This document shows positions 53,875 to 63,097 of a DNA stretch of 64,000 bases, in pieces (position 1 is the first letter of the stretch; each line of letters starts with the position of its first letter). The notes under the pieces were generated by a model. That model was not told the DNA's origin. It saw nothing but the letters and a program-made list of their open reading frames with translations, and did not search any database. The translations under genes and the position numbers were made by a program. The DNA is from Aquabacter sp040049275 (GTDB taxonomy: Bacteria > Pseudomonadota > Alphaproteobacteria > Rhizobiales > Xanthobacteraceae): contig NZ_JBDZDT010000007.1 of assembly GCF_040049275.1 (NCBI RefSeq), positions 62,001-126,000 of the forward strand. The letters are read 5' to 3'.

Positions 53875-53902
53875 GCGCGGCGGTCCTCCCGCCGCGCTTT
53901 TT
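53875..53902 (+). terminator. Rho-independent terminator
   Basis: GCGCGGCGG and CCGCCGCGC form a perfect 9-base stem with a TCCTC loop, followed directly by five T. It lies 9 bases after the stop of the second binding-protein gene and before the CocE-type hydrolase gene. Confidence 0.88.
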
Positions 53903-53983
53903 CATGACCTGGGACACGCACGCCGGAGCGGGCTCGCGCCGGCAACGATCCCGCACGCTTGGCGAACGACCGGGAGTACCTTT

Positions 53984-55735
53984 ATGAGCGACGACCAGCA
54001 CAAGATCGAAGTCCGCGACGGCATGAGGGTGGAATGGGATGCGCCCGTTACCATGCCCGACGGCATCGTGCTCCGCGCGGACATCTTCCGGCCGCTGGAC
54101 GACGGCAAGTATCCCGTGATCCTCCATTACGGCCCCTATGCGAAGGGCCTGCATTTCGAGGACGGCTACAAGAGCGCGTGGTCGCGCATGGTCGCCTCCT
54201 TCCCCGAAGTGCTGGAAGGCACCACCAGCGCCTATCAGAGCTGGGAGCTGTGCGATCCCGAGCGCTGGGTGCCGGACGGCTACATCTGCCTGCGCATCGA
54301 CAGCCGCGGCGCCGGCCGCTCGCCGGGCTTCCTCGACCCGTTCGGCCCGCAGGAGACGCAGGATCTCCACGACTGCATCGAATGGGCGGGCGTCCAGCCC
54401 TGGTCGAACGGCAAGGTCGCCGTCTCGGGCATCTCCTATTATGCGGTGAACCAGTGGTTGGTGGCGCCGACGCAACCCAAACACCTCGCCGCGCTGTGCA
54501 TCTGGGAAGGCTATTCGGACTTCTACCGCGAGCAGCTTCGCTCCGGCGGCATCCTCAACGAGTTCATGGGCAACTGGTACGAGCGCCAGGTGATCTCCAT
54601 GCAGCACGGCCAGGGCGAGCGCAGCAAGAAGAGCCGCGTCACCGGCGAGCATGTGGGCGGCCCCGAGACCCTTTCCGAGGAGGAGCTGAAGGCCAACCGC
54701 ATCGATCTTCTCGGCGAGATGCGCGGCAAGAAGCTCATCGACAAGTTCCACAAGGACCGCTCGCCGGCGGACTTCTCCAAGATCACCGCGCCGCTGCTCT
54801 CCTCGGGCAATTGGGGCGGCGTCGGCCTGCACACGCGCGGCAATTTCGAGGGCTATCTGAAGGCTGGCACCAAGCAGAAATGGCTGGAGGTGCACGGCGA
54901 CACACACTTCTCGCATTTCTACTCGAACTATGGCCTCGCGCTGCAGAAGAAGTTCCTCGGCTACTTCCTGAAGGGCGAGGATACGGGCTGGGACAAGCAG
55001 CCGCCGGTACAGCTCAACATCCGCCATCCCGGCGAGAAGTTCGTGCTGCGCGACGAGCAGGAATGGCCGCTGGCACGCACCCAGTGGACCAAGTTCTATC
55101 TCGACCCCGACACGATGACGCTGGGCACCGAAAAGCCCGCCTCCGAGACCACGCTGACCTATGAGGCCATGGGCGACGGGCTCTATTTCACGACCCCGCC
55201 CTTGAAGGAGCCCATGGAGATCACCGGGCCGCTCGCGGCCAAGCTGTTCCTCTCCTCGCAGACCGAGGATGCCGACGTGTTCCTCGCCATCCGCGTCTAT
55301 GACGAGGAGGACAAGGAGGTGGTATTCATCGGCTCCAACGATCCGCGCACGCCGGTCGGCCTTGGCTGGCTTCGCGCCTCCCAGCGCAAGCTCGATCCCG
55401 CGCAGACCCTGCCGTACCGGCCCTGGCACACCCATGACGAGACCTGGCCGCTGGAGCCCGGCAAGCCGGTGGAGCTGGACGTGGAGATCTGGCCGACCTG
55501 CCTCGTCATCCCGAAGGGCTATCGCCTCGCGCTCAACATCCGCGGCAAGGATTACGAGTATGACGGCACGCCGGCGGACCTGCCGTACAATTCCTACAAG
55601 ATGTACGGCGTCGGCCCCTTCACCCACAACGATCCGGTGGACCGGCCCATGGACGTCTACGGCGGCAAGAACACGCTGCATTTCGGCCCCGGCGGCGAGA
55701 CCTATCTGATGCTGCCGGTCATTCCGATGAAGTGA
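53984..55735 (+). CDS. CocE/NonD family hydrolase (X-Pro dipeptidyl-peptidase S15 type)
   Basis: Serine hydrolase of 583 residues with an alpha/beta-hydrolase domain followed by a C-terminal jelly-roll. The N-terminal strands are MPDGIVLRADIFRPLDDGKY, the oxyanion segment is LHYGPYAKG, the nucleophile Ser lies in VAVSGISYYAVNQW and SRGAGRSPG precedes it. A likely catalytic His is in LEVHGDTHFSHFY. Cocaine esterase, glutaryl-7-ACA acylase and amino-ester hydrolases share this architecture. No signal peptide is seen, so it is cytosolic. Location next to receptor and hydrolase genes suggests it opens an imported ester or amide. Substrate not known. Confidence 0.87.
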   Translation: MSDDQHKIEVRDGMRVEWDAPVTMPDGIVLRADIFRPLDDGKYPVILHYGPYAKGLHFEDGYKSAWSRMVASFPEVLEGTTSAYQSWELCDPERWVPDGYICLRIDSRGAGRSPGFLDPFGPQETQDLHDCIEWAGVQPWSNGKVAVSGISYYAVNQWLVAPTQPKHLAALCIWEGYSDFYREQLRSGGILNEFMGNWYERQVISMQHGQGERSKKSRVTGEHVGGPETLSEEELKANRIDLLGEMRGKKLIDKFHKDRSPADFSKITAPLLSSGNWGGVGLHTRGNFEGYLKAGTKQKWLEVHGDTHFSHFYSNYGLALQKKFLGYFLKGEDTGWDKQPPVQLNIRHPGEKFVLRDEQEWPLARTQWTKFYLDPDTMTLGTEKPASETTLTYEAMGDGLYFTTPPLKEPMEITGPLAAKLFLSSQTEDADVFLAIRVYDEEDKEVVFIGSNDPRTPVGLGWLRASQRKLDPAQTLPYRPWHTHDETWPLEPGKPVELDVEIWPTCLVIPKGYRLALNIRGKDYEYDGTPADLPYNSYKMYGVGPFTHNDPVDRPMDVYGGKNTLHFGPGGETYLMLPVIPMK

Positions 55736-55760
55736 GTGTCGTCGGAGTACGCAGCAGACT

Positions 55761-55878
55761 CCCTCTCCCGCTTGCGGAGGAGGGCTGGGGAGGGGGCCGG
55801 GGCCTCACGACAAAAGCCACACCCGCCCATTCCTCACCATTTCCCCCTCCCTAACCCTCCTCCGCAAGCGGGAGAGGG
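55761..55878. repeat. Long perfect inverted repeat between hydrolase genes
   Basis: Arms of 24 bases at 55761-55784 and 55855-55878 are exact reverse complements (each contains CCGCTTGCGG or CCGCAAGCGG), and similarity extends further inward over G- and C-rich tracts. The 70-base middle has no gene. The element resembles short interspersed palindromic repeats of related genomes, and in RNA would make a very stable hairpin between the two cistrons. Confidence 0.75.
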
Positions 55879-55903
55879 AACAAGGCTTCGGCGGAGACCT
55901 CCC

Positions 55904-57052
55904 ATGTTCGAATATTTCCGCGGCAATTATCCCTGGAACCTCGCCATCTGCGCGGCGCTCAACAATGGCGCTGTGATCTCGGAAATCGACGAGGTCTGCC
56001 GGCCCTTGGTGGAGAAAGCGGGCGACGGCGTCGCGGCCTCCGGCGACTGGGGGCGGGCCTGGGCGATGCTCGGCGAGCGGCTGGAACGCCTCGCGGAAAT
56101 CGACGCGAAGGCCGGCCACCGGCGCAGCGCGGGGCGCAAGTACCGCCGCGCGGCGCTCTATGATTTCGTCGCCGAGCGCAACATGTCCTCGGAAGACCCC
56201 CGGCGCCTCGAATTCTACGAGAAGGCGCTCGGCCAGTTCCGCAAATATGTGGAGTTCATGGACGAGCCGGTGGAGTTCGTGGAGGTGCCCTACCGGGGCG
56301 ACACGCTCCCCGCTTTGTTCGTGCCGGCCAAGGGCGTGGACGGCCCCGCGCCCTGCATGATCCATTTCGACGGCTTCGACGTGATGAAGGAGATCCTGTT
56401 CCTGCGCGGCATCGCCCATGAGCTGCGGGAGCGCGGCATCTCGGTGCTGCTGGTGGACCATCCTGGCGTCGGCGCGGCGCTGCGGCTGAAGGGCATGAAG
56501 CTGTTCCCGGAGACCGAGGTCCCCGCCAGCGCGTGCGTCGACTATCTGGAGACGCGGGCGGACGTGGACCCGAAAAAGATCGGCATCATCGCCATCAGCC
56601 TCGGGGGCTATTTCGCGCCGCGCGCGGCATCGTTCGAGAAGCGCCTCGCCTGCTGCGTCGCCTGGGGCGCCATCTGGGATTACGGGGCGATCTCGCAGAG
56701 CCGCGCGCAGAAGCTGGAGGGCAAGGCGCTTTCGGTCTCCGACTGGGTGGACCACATCAAGTACGTGTTCGGGACCGAGACGGTGGAGGAGGCGCTCGCC
56801 ATTACCCGGCGCATGACGCTGGAAGGGGTGATCGAGAACCTGACCTGCCCGCTCCTCATCACCCACGGCGCGGCGGACAAGCAGGTGCCGCTGGACTATG
56901 CCGTGAAAACCTATGAGGCGGCGGTGAACGCCTCCCGGCGCGAGCTGAAGGTGTTCACGGCGGACGAGGGCGGCATCGAGCATTGCCAGGTCGATAACGC
57001 GCCGAACGGCACGGACTATATGTGCGACTGGATCATGGACGTGTTGAAGTAG
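55904..57052 (+). CDS. Alpha/beta hydrolase (dihydroxypseudooxynicotine-hydrolase/FrsA-like)
   Basis: Hydrolase of 382 residues with an N-terminal helical cap (about 1-125, WGRAWAMLGERLERLAEIDA) and a C-terminal alpha/beta domain. The nucleophile elbow is IIAISLGGYFAPRA, the acid is in HGAADKQVPLDYA and the His in EGGIEHCQVDN. Architecture and cap resemble 2,6-dihydroxypseudooxynicotine hydrolase and polyketide/carbon-carbon cleaving relatives. The frame is open back to 55736 through the inverted repeat, but ATG 55904 with GGAG upstream is the credible start. It is 168 bases after the CocE-type gene. Substrate unknown. Confidence 0.83.
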   Translation: MFEYFRGNYPWNLAICAALNNGAVISEIDEVCRPLVEKAGDGVAASGDWGRAWAMLGERLERLAEIDAKAGHRRSAGRKYRRAALYDFVAERNMSSEDPRRLEFYEKALGQFRKYVEFMDEPVEFVEVPYRGDTLPALFVPAKGVDGPAPCMIHFDGFDVMKEILFLRGIAHELRERGISVLLVDHPGVGAALRLKGMKLFPETEVPASACVDYLETRADVDPKKIGIIAISLGGYFAPRAASFEKRLACCVAWGAIWDYGAISQSRAQKLEGKALSVSDWVDHIKYVFGTETVEEALAITRRMTLEGVIENLTCPLLITHGAADKQVPLDYAVKTYEAAVNASRRELKVFTADEGGIEHCQVDNAPNGTDYMCDWIMDVLK

Positions 57053-57346
57053 GAGCGGGCGTCCTCCCCTGATTTGGGGGCCGTGCTGGCACGAGCCCGG
57101 CGCAACCTGCGGGCGCGACGATGTGCATGCGGACACGGCCCGGTGCGCCCCTTAACGTTGGTGGCGCAGGCGGTGTCCGGCGCATCCTGCAAAAGACAAA
57201 ACCGTCAAATTCCGACCCGCGCCGAAGACGGCCTGCGGCAGGATTGCGCCTTTGTCCGACCACGGTTATTCGATCTTTATACAGACAAGCCCCAGCCAGC
57301 GGCGGGATGGAGGTCCTGAATTGAGGGTTGGCGAGGAAGAAGGGTA

Positions 57347-58501
57347 ATGCTGGATTTCACATCCCTCCTTCTTTCGGTGTGCCTGTCCACCGCTGGCGTC
57401 AGCGCGGTCCTGTTCTCGGCATGGTTGTCCTCCCAGCGTGACGGCTTCCTCCTGACCTGTGCCGTGGGCGCGGTGATGGTCGGGCTGAGCGGCATCTTTT
57501 CCGCCTTCTATGCGCAGTCCCCTCAGGTCTGGCTCGTCACCGGCGCCTATGTGCTGCTGCTCAGCGGCCTTGCCACGATCTATGGCACCGCCTGGCAGTT
57601 CAGGAACGATGCGTCTCCCTGGCGCGTCATCCTCTGGGCGGCGGGGCTGACCATCGGGGTGACTGTCCCGTTTCATCTGCTGGGGTACAACGGGATCGGC
57701 TTTGTTGTCGGGTTTCTCTCCGCCGCCGTGCTGAATTTCCTCACAGCCTTCAATTTCTGGAAGGCGCGCTCCGAGGCGCCCGGGACGCTCATCACGCTAA
57801 CGGTGTTCTATTCCGCCATCGCTCTCTCGCTCCTGGTGCGGGCGAGCCTGGTCGCAATGGAGGGCAGGGCCATCATGCCCGGGCCGCCGCAGAATTGGGC
57901 GCAAACCCTCAGCCTCGCGCTTGCCGTCGCGGTCGTTCCCGTCCTCGGCGCGCTGACGTTTTCCCTCAATCAGAAGCGTCTCATCCGCGACCATCGCCAG
58001 CAGGCTCTGACCGACCCCCTGACCGGCCTGCCCAACCGGCGCGCCCTGTTCGAGAGCGTGGCGGCATTCACCGGCACGGTCGCGCTCGTCGTGTTCGACA
58101 TTGACCGGTTCAAGGCCATCAATGACAGCCGGGGCCATGGGATGGGCGACGAAGTGATCGCGCTGTTCGCGCGCACATTGCGCCGCCACATCGAGCCGGG
58201 GCAGGTCATCGCGCGGCTGGGGGGCGAGGAGTTCGTGCTGGTCTGCCCGCGGGGCGACATCGCGGCCCTCGGCGCGCAGGCCGAGCGGCTGCGCCACGAC
58301 TTCGCCGAGCGGGTCTCCGCCGATCTCCATCTTGAATGCGCGGCGAGCGGGGGCATTGCGTGCGGAGAGGTCACGGGCGATCGCTTCACGCGGGTGATGG
58401 CCGCGGCCGACAAGGCCCTCTACCGCGCAAAGCGGCTCGGCCGCGACCGGCTGGTTGTTGCGGAAAAGGACATGTACCGGCTCGCGCCGGCGAAGGATTA
58501 G
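57347..58501 (+). CDS. Membrane-bound diguanylate cyclase (GGDEF)
   Basis: Protein of 384 residues with about six N-terminal transmembrane helices (residues 5-205) and a GGDEF domain (about 215-380) that makes cyclic di-GMP from GTP. The active-site motif is GGEEF at about 292-296; VVFDIDRFKAINDSRGHGMGD holds the metal and base-binding residues, so activity is likely. The product-inhibition site (RxxD five residues before GGEEF) is absent: the residues there are EPGQ. GAAGAAGGG lies just before the ATG. The 294-base gap before it shows no other gene. Confidence 0.9.
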   Translation: MLDFTSLLLSVCLSTAGVSAVLFSAWLSSQRDGFLLTCAVGAVMVGLSGIFSAFYAQSPQVWLVTGAYVLLLSGLATIYGTAWQFRNDASPWRVILWAAGLTIGVTVPFHLLGYNGIGFVVGFLSAAVLNFLTAFNFWKARSEAPGTLITLTVFYSAIALSLLVRASLVAMEGRAIMPGPPQNWAQTLSLALAVAVVPVLGALTFSLNQKRLIRDHRQQALTDPLTGLPNRRALFESVAAFTGTVALVVFDIDRFKAINDSRGHGMGDEVIALFARTLRRHIEPGQVIARLGGEEFVLVCPRGDIAALGAQAERLRHDFAERVSADLHLECAASGGIACGEVTGDRFTRVMAAADKALYRAKRLGRDRLVVAEKDMYRLAPAKD

Positions 58502-58505
58502 CCCA

Positions 58506-58534
58506 GCCGTCGAAGAGACTTTCGGGACGACGGC
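58506..58534. terminator. Hairpin between convergent genes
   Basis: GCCGTCG and CGACGGC pair over a 15-base loop directly between the diguanylate cyclase stop and the end of the convergent ThDP-enzyme gene. No T-run; possibly a bidirectional terminator. Confidence 0.35.
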
Positions 58535-58544
58535 GTCCGCGCTT

Positions 58545-60092
58545 TCAGATCACCGCCTCGATCAGGAACGGCCCGCTCTGCTTCAGCGCGGTGTCGAACA
58601 GGTCCATGAACTCTTCGATGGTGGTGGCGCGCGCGGCTTCCACGCCCATGCCCTTGGCGAGGCTTACCCAGTCGAGGTCGGGCTCGTTGAGATTCAGCAT
58701 GCGGCTGGCGTTCCGGCCAAAGGCGTTGACGCCCACATTGCGCATCTCGCCCTGGAGGATGGCATAGGCGCGGTTCGAGAAGACGATGGTGACCACGTCC
58801 AGCTTCTCGCGTGCCTGGGTCCACAGGCCCTGCACGGTGTACATGCCGGAGCCGTCTGCCTGGAGGGTCACCACCTTCCGCCCGGGGGCTCCCACGGCGG
58901 CGCCCGTCGCCAGCGGAATGCCGATGCCGATGGAGCCGCCGGTGATAGGCAGATGATCGTGGGGCGCCATGGTGGGCGCCAGCACGGCATAGCGCCCGCC
59001 GGAGGTGAGCGCCTCGTCACAGATGATGGCGCCCTCGGGCAGAGCACGGGCGACGGTGAGGGAAATGTTGTCCGGGTTCAGCGCGCCAGTGGGGCGAGGC
59101 AGGTCGCGGGCGGTCCAGCCGCTGGTCGCCGGCTTTTCGCGCGGGGCATTGAGCGCGTCCGCGAGCGCGTCCAAGGCTGCGGCAAGGTCCTGGCCTTGGC
59201 GCGCCAGCTCCACCACCTCGCAGCCCGGCGGCAGCAGCACGCCCGGCTTGCCGGGATAGGCGAAGAAGCCCACCGGCGCGCGGCCGCCGATGCACACCAC
59301 CACCTCAAGATCGGCCAGCGCGGTGATGGCCATGTCGATGGGGTAGGGGACCGGGCGCGCATAGACCCGTCCCGCGCCCCGCTCGCCGCGCCCCGACACC
59401 TGCGAGAACAGGCTCGCTCCCGTGGCGGCGGCGATGCGGCCGGCCGTCACCAACGCGCCTTCGCGCAGCGCCCCGCCGGCGAGGAGGAGCGCGGCCTTCC
59501 GGCCGCTTCGCAGGGCGGCGACGGCGGCCTTCAGCGCATCCGCCGAAATCGCCTCCGGCACCGGAATGGCGGTTGGGCTCAGAGGCGTGTCCTTCGCCTC
59601 GCTCCAGGCGGCGTCCGCCGGCAGGATCATGGTGGAGATGCCCGGCGTCGACATGGCGGCCGCATAAGCGGCAGCGCAGGTCTGCGCCACGTCGTCCGGC
59701 CCGGTGGCGCGGCCCACCCAGTGGGACATGGGACGCGCGAGGCCTTCTATGTCAGAGGTGAGCGGGGCATCGTGCTGGAGATGGTAGCTCGCATGGTCGC
59801 CCACCACGTTGATCATGGGCGTGCGGGCGCGCTTGGCGTTGTGGATGTTGGCAAGGCCGTTGGCGAGGCCGGGGCCGAGATGGAGCAAGGTTGCCGCCGG
59901 CTTCTCCGCCATGCGGGCATAGCCGTCCGCCGCCCCCGTCACCACGCCCTCGAACAGGCCGAGCACGCAGCGCATCTGCGGCTTGCGGTCCAGCGCCGCC
60001 ACGAAATGCATCTCAGACGTGCCGGGATTGGCGAAGCACACATCGACGCCGTTCACCAGCAAAGCGTCGCACAGACGGTCCGCACCATTCAT
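58545..60092 (-). CDS. Thiamine diphosphate-dependent enzyme, acetolactate synthase-like
   Basis: ThDP enzyme of 515 residues of the IlvB/benzoylformate decarboxylase superfamily. The catalytic Glu is in LFEGVVTGAADGYARM, the ThDP-Mg2+ motif starts ADGSGMYTVQG and ends IVFSNRAYAIL, and the central domain is short. The annotation acetolactate synthase large subunit would be automatic, but no regulatory subunit is nearby and the operon (aminotransferase, SDR, receptor) is catabolic, so decarboxylation of a 2-oxo acid is likelier. I chose ATG 60092 (GGAG upstream) over a TTG five codons earlier. It is the last gene of the leftward operon. Confidence 0.83.
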   Translation of the reverse strand: MNGADRLCDALLVNGVDVCFANPGTSEMHFVAALDRKPQMRCVLGLFEGVVTGAADGYARMAEKPAATLLHLGPGLANGLANIHNAKRARTPMINVVGDHASYHLQHDAPLTSDIEGLARPMSHWVGRATGPDDVAQTCAAAYAAAMSTPGISTMILPADAAWSEAKDTPLSPTAIPVPEAISADALKAAVAALRSGRKAALLLAGGALREGALVTAGRIAAATGASLFSQVSGRGERGAGRVYARPVPYPIDMAITALADLEVVVCIGGRAPVGFFAYPGKPGVLLPPGCEVVELARQGQDLAAALDALADALNAPREKPATSGWTARDLPRPTGALNPDNISLTVARALPEGAIICDEALTSGGRYAVLAPTMAPHDHLPITGGSIGIGIPLATGAAVGAPGRKVVTLQADGSGMYTVQGLWTQAREKLDVVTIVFSNRAYAILQGEMRNVGVNAFGRNASRMLNLNEPDLDWVSLAKGMGVEAARATTIEEFMDLFDTALKQSGPFLIEAVI

Positions 60093-60127
60093 CACGCAAT
60101 ACTCCAACGCAGGGGGCGGATTGATCG

Positions 60128-61432
60128 TCAGGCGGCGACGGCGGGCGCCGCGGAGAAGGCGGCTTCCACCGCCTGCTCCAGGATCGCCAGCCCCTCGGTG
60201 AGGGTGTCGTCGCCGATGGTGAGGGGGGTGAGAATGCGGATCACGTTCGCCCGCGTGCCGCAGGAGAGCAGGATGAGTCCGCGCTTCTCGGCCTCCTCGA
60301 CGATCCTGTTGGTGAGCGCCGGCGCCGCCTGCTTGGAGGCGCGGTCTTCCACCAGCTCGAAGGCCACCATGGCGCCGAGGCCGCGCACGTCACCGATGCG
60401 CTCCATGCCCTGGCGTTCGGCAAGGCCCTTCAGCATGGCGGTGATGCGCTCGCCGATGCGGGTCGCGCGCTCGCACAGGCCTTCCTCGGCGATCACGTCC
60501 AGCACCGCGTTGGCTGCCGCCACCGCCATGGGGTTGCCGGCATAGGTGCCGCCGAGGCCGCCGGGATGGGCGGCCGACATGATTTCCTTGCGCCCCACCA
60601 CGGCGGAGAGCGGAAAACCCCCGGCGAGGCCCTTGGCAAGCGTGATCACGTCCGCCTGGACGCCGGCATGCTCGAAGGCGAACATCTTGCCGGTGCGGCC
60701 CATGCCGGCCTGCACCTCATCGGCGATGAAGACGATGCCGTGGCGGGTCGCGATCTCGCGCAGGCGCGCCAGGAAGTCGAACGGGGCGACGTTGAAGCCG
60801 CCCTCACCCTGCACCGGCTCCACGATCATGGCGGCGACGCGCTCCGGGTCCACGTCCGAGGCGAACAGCCGCTCGATGTCGGCGATGGCATCCTCCGTGG
60901 AGATGCCGAGATAGGGGTTGGGGAAGGCCGCGTGGTAGATCTCGCCTGGGAAGGGGCCGAAATTACGCTTGTAGGGCATCACCTTGCCGGTGAGCGACAT
61001 GCCGAGCAGCGTGCGCCCGTGGAACGCACCGGAAAAGGCGAGGATGCCCGAGCGCTTGGTATAGGCGCGCGCCACCTTGATGGCGTTCTCCACCGCCTCT
61101 GCCCCGGTGGTCACCAGCATGGTGCGGTTCTCACCGCCCGTCGGGGCGATGGCGTTCAGCCGCTCGGCCAGCGAGATGTAGCCCTCATAGGGCGCCACGT
61201 GGAAGCAGGTGTGGGTGAAGGCGTCCGCCTGCGCCATCACTGCCTGCATCACCTTGGGGTGACGGTGGCCGGTGTTCACAACGGCGATGCCGGCGGCAAA
61301 GTCGATGAAGCGCTTGCCGTCCACGTCCCAGATTTCGGAGTTCTCGGCCTTCGCCGCGTAAATCTTGCGGGTGGCGACGCCGCCGGCCACGGCCGCGTTC
61401 TGTCGCTCCATGAGCTGAGCCGTATGTGTCAT
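60128..61432 (-). CDS. gabT: 4-Aminobutyrate aminotransferase-like class III aminotransferase
   Basis: PLP enzyme of 434 residues of the omega-aminotransferase subgroup. Conserved parts are the N-terminal DFAAGIAVVNTGHRHPKV, VTTGAEAVENAIKVARA, FSGAFHGRT for PLP stacking, EPVQGEGG, the aspartate in IADEVQAGMGRTG and the Schiff-base Lys in TLAKGLAGGFPLSAVVG. It transfers the terminal amino group of GABA or a similar omega-amino acid to 2-oxoglutarate. Context with a receptor, SDR and ThDP enzyme suggests a nitrogen-containing carbon source; the substrate might be another omega-amino acid rather than GABA. Confidence 0.88.
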   Translation of the reverse strand: MTHTAQLMERQNAAVAGGVATRKIYAAKAENSEIWDVDGKRFIDFAAGIAVVNTGHRHPKVMQAVMAQADAFTHTCFHVAPYEGYISLAERLNAIAPTGGENRTMLVTTGAEAVENAIKVARAYTKRSGILAFSGAFHGRTLLGMSLTGKVMPYKRNFGPFPGEIYHAAFPNPYLGISTEDAIADIERLFASDVDPERVAAMIVEPVQGEGGFNVAPFDFLARLREIATRHGIVFIADEVQAGMGRTGKMFAFEHAGVQADVITLAKGLAGGFPLSAVVGRKEIMSAAHPGGLGGTYAGNPMAVAAANAVLDVIAEEGLCERATRIGERITAMLKGLAERQGMERIGDVRGLGAMVAFELVEDRASKQAAPALTNRIVEEAEKRGLILLSCGTRANVIRILTPLTIGDDTLTEGLAILEQAVEAAFSAAPAVAA

Positions 61433-61496
61433 GGGGGAAGCCTCGGGGAAGGAGGAGAGGAGGGCGGGGACATGATCCTCCCAGACGGCCCGAGGT

Positions 61497-62177
61497 TCAA
61501 TCGGTCGTTTGATCTTTTTCTTCGGATATTAGCGTCCTGATGGCCTCGAGATTGAACTCGGCGTGCCGGCGGCTCAGCTCGCGCAGCCCCTCGAAATCGC
61601 GTGCAATGATGAGGCGGATCATCTCCTCATGCTGCGCGGTGGCCTCCGACACGAATTCCAGCCCGCGCTTGAACACCTGGGAGCCGCGCTCCCCCCGGTC
61701 CCACACATCCTCGATTATGGAGATCAGCTTCTCATTGGGGCAGAAGGCGAGGATGGTGCGGTGGAAGGCGCGGTTCAGCTCGGAATAGCGCGTCGCGGTC
61801 TTGATCTTGCGGCGGTCGGCCATCTCCGCATTGATGGATTTGAGCTGCTTCACCGCCGCCTTGTCCACGAGGGGACCGGCCAGGAAATTGGCCTCGGGCT
61901 CCAGAAGGGTACGGATCTGCGTGTAGTCGAGGATCTCGTCCACTCGCAGCTTGGTGACATAGGCGCCCGAATGGGGAATCAGCTCCACGAAGCCCCGCGC
62001 CTCCAGCGAGCGGAAGGCCTCGCGCACGGGGATCTCGCTGCAGCGGAACTCCTCGGCCACCGCTTTCAGGAGAAGCCGCGCGCCGGGCTGAAGGCTCCCT
62101 TCCACGATGCGCTGCTTCAGTTCGGTGAAAACCACCTGGGTCTTGGTCTGGAAGTCCGCCGGCTGCACCCTGGCCAT
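61497..62177 (-). CDS. FCD-type GntR transcriptional regulator
   Basis: Regulator of 226 residues with an N-terminal GntR winged helix (LKQRIVEGSLQPGARLLLKA, EIPVREAFRSLEARGFVELI) and a C-terminal FCD helical ligand domain with the metal-binding residues in LNRAFHRTILAF and ATAQHEEMIRLI. AAGGA eight bases before ATG 62177 fixes the start. It lies inside the leftward operon between the SDR and aminotransferase genes. The perfect palindrome before the second receptor gene has the half-site pattern expected for this family, so it may control both loci. Confidence 0.9.
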   Translation of the reverse strand: MARVQPADFQTKTQVVFTELKQRIVEGSLQPGARLLLKAVAEEFRCSEIPVREAFRSLEARGFVELIPHSGAYVTKLRVDEILDYTQIRTLLEPEANFLAGPLVDKAAVKQLKSINAEMADRRKIKTATRYSELNRAFHRTILAFCPNEKLISIIEDVWDRGERGSQVFKRGLEFVSEATAQHEEMIRLIIARDFEGLRELSRRHAEFNLEAIRTLISEEKDQTTD

Positions 62178-62245
62178 GGAACGGGTCCTTGTGGAAACGG
62201 CCCGGGAATCCCGGGCACCGCACGCTGCGGACAATGAAGTCTGCC

Positions 62246-63004
62246 TTACGGCATATACCAGCCGCCGTTCACATCCAGAATTGCGCCTGTGACATAGCTT
62301 GCTTCATCGGACGCAAGATACATGGCGCACGCCGCCACTTCCTCCGGCCCGCCGAGGCGGCCGGCGGGGATGAAGGTGTCGATGAGCTGGTCCGAAGTCC
62401 CCTCGGATTTGTTCATCTCCGTGGCGATGCGGCCCGGCGCGATGACGTTCACGGTGACGCCCGCCCGCGACACTTCCAGCGCCAGGGTGCGCGACATGCC
62501 GATGAGCCCGGCCTTCGACGCGGAATAGTGCATGCCATTGATGCGCGAGCCCACCCGCCCGCCCATGGAGGACATGTTGATGACGCGCCCCCAGCGCGCA
62601 TCCACCATCAGCGGAACGAAGGCACGCACGAACAGGAAGGCGCCGGTGAGGTTCACGGCGAGCACCCGGTTCCAGTCGTCGAGGCCGAGCTGAAGCGCCG
62701 GCACCTTCCGTCCCTGCTTGCGCAGCACGATGCCGGCATTGTTGATGAGGATGTCCACCTTGCCGTGCCGGGCCTTCACACGGTCGGCGAGGAGGTCGAC
62801 GGCGGCTTCGTCCGAAACGTCGCAGACCATGCCCTCGGCCTTGAAGCCGGCCTCCTCCAGCTCCGCGGCAAAGGCAACAGCACGGTCCGACTGGTCCACG
62901 ACGATGACATGGGCCCCCGCTCCGGCAAGGCGCCCGCAGATCTGGCGGCCGATAGAGCCGGCGCCCCCCGTGACGAGTGCGACGCGGCTGTCATGCATAC
63001 CCAT
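62246..63004 (-). CDS. SDR family oxidoreductase
   Basis: Classical short-chain dehydrogenase/reductase of 252 residues. Cofactor motif TGGAGSIG near the N-terminus with Asp after the second strand (VVDQSDRA) suggests NAD preference; NNAG, the catalytic Ser in INMSSMGG, Tyr and Lys in YSASKAGLIG and the C-terminal TGAILDVNGGWYMP are all present. Substrate probably a hydroxy or keto intermediate of the operon's pathway. It lies 69 bases upstream of the GntR gene and 93 bases downstream of the receptor gene on the same strand. Confidence 0.9.
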   Translation of the reverse strand: MGMHDSRVALVTGGAGSIGRQICGRLAGAGAHVIVVDQSDRAVAFAAELEEAGFKAEGMVCDVSDEAAVDLLADRVKARHGKVDILINNAGIVLRKQGRKVPALQLGLDDWNRVLAVNLTGAFLFVRAFVPLMVDARWGRVINMSSMGGRVGSRINGMHYSASKAGLIGMSRTLALEVSRAGVTVNVIAPGRIATEMNKSEGTSDQLIDTFIPAGRLGGPEEVAACAMYLASDEASYVTGAILDVNGGWYMP

Positions 63005-63097
63005 GATGGTTCACTCCGGGCAAAGAAAAGGCGGCCGGCGCCCGCATGCGCGCGCCGGGAGGTTCGAGCGGGACGGCCGGCGGGCGCCGGCCGGGGA

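Noticed and set aside
53663..55681. 672-codon minus-strand frame opposite the CocE-type gene
   Set aside because: The plus-strand frame has clear hydrolase motifs; this one is low-complexity shadow.
58545..60092. Biosynthetic acetolactate synthase (ilvB/ilvI)
   Set aside because: No adjacent small subunit, and neighbours are catabolic; the superfamily is certain but this specific function is not supported.
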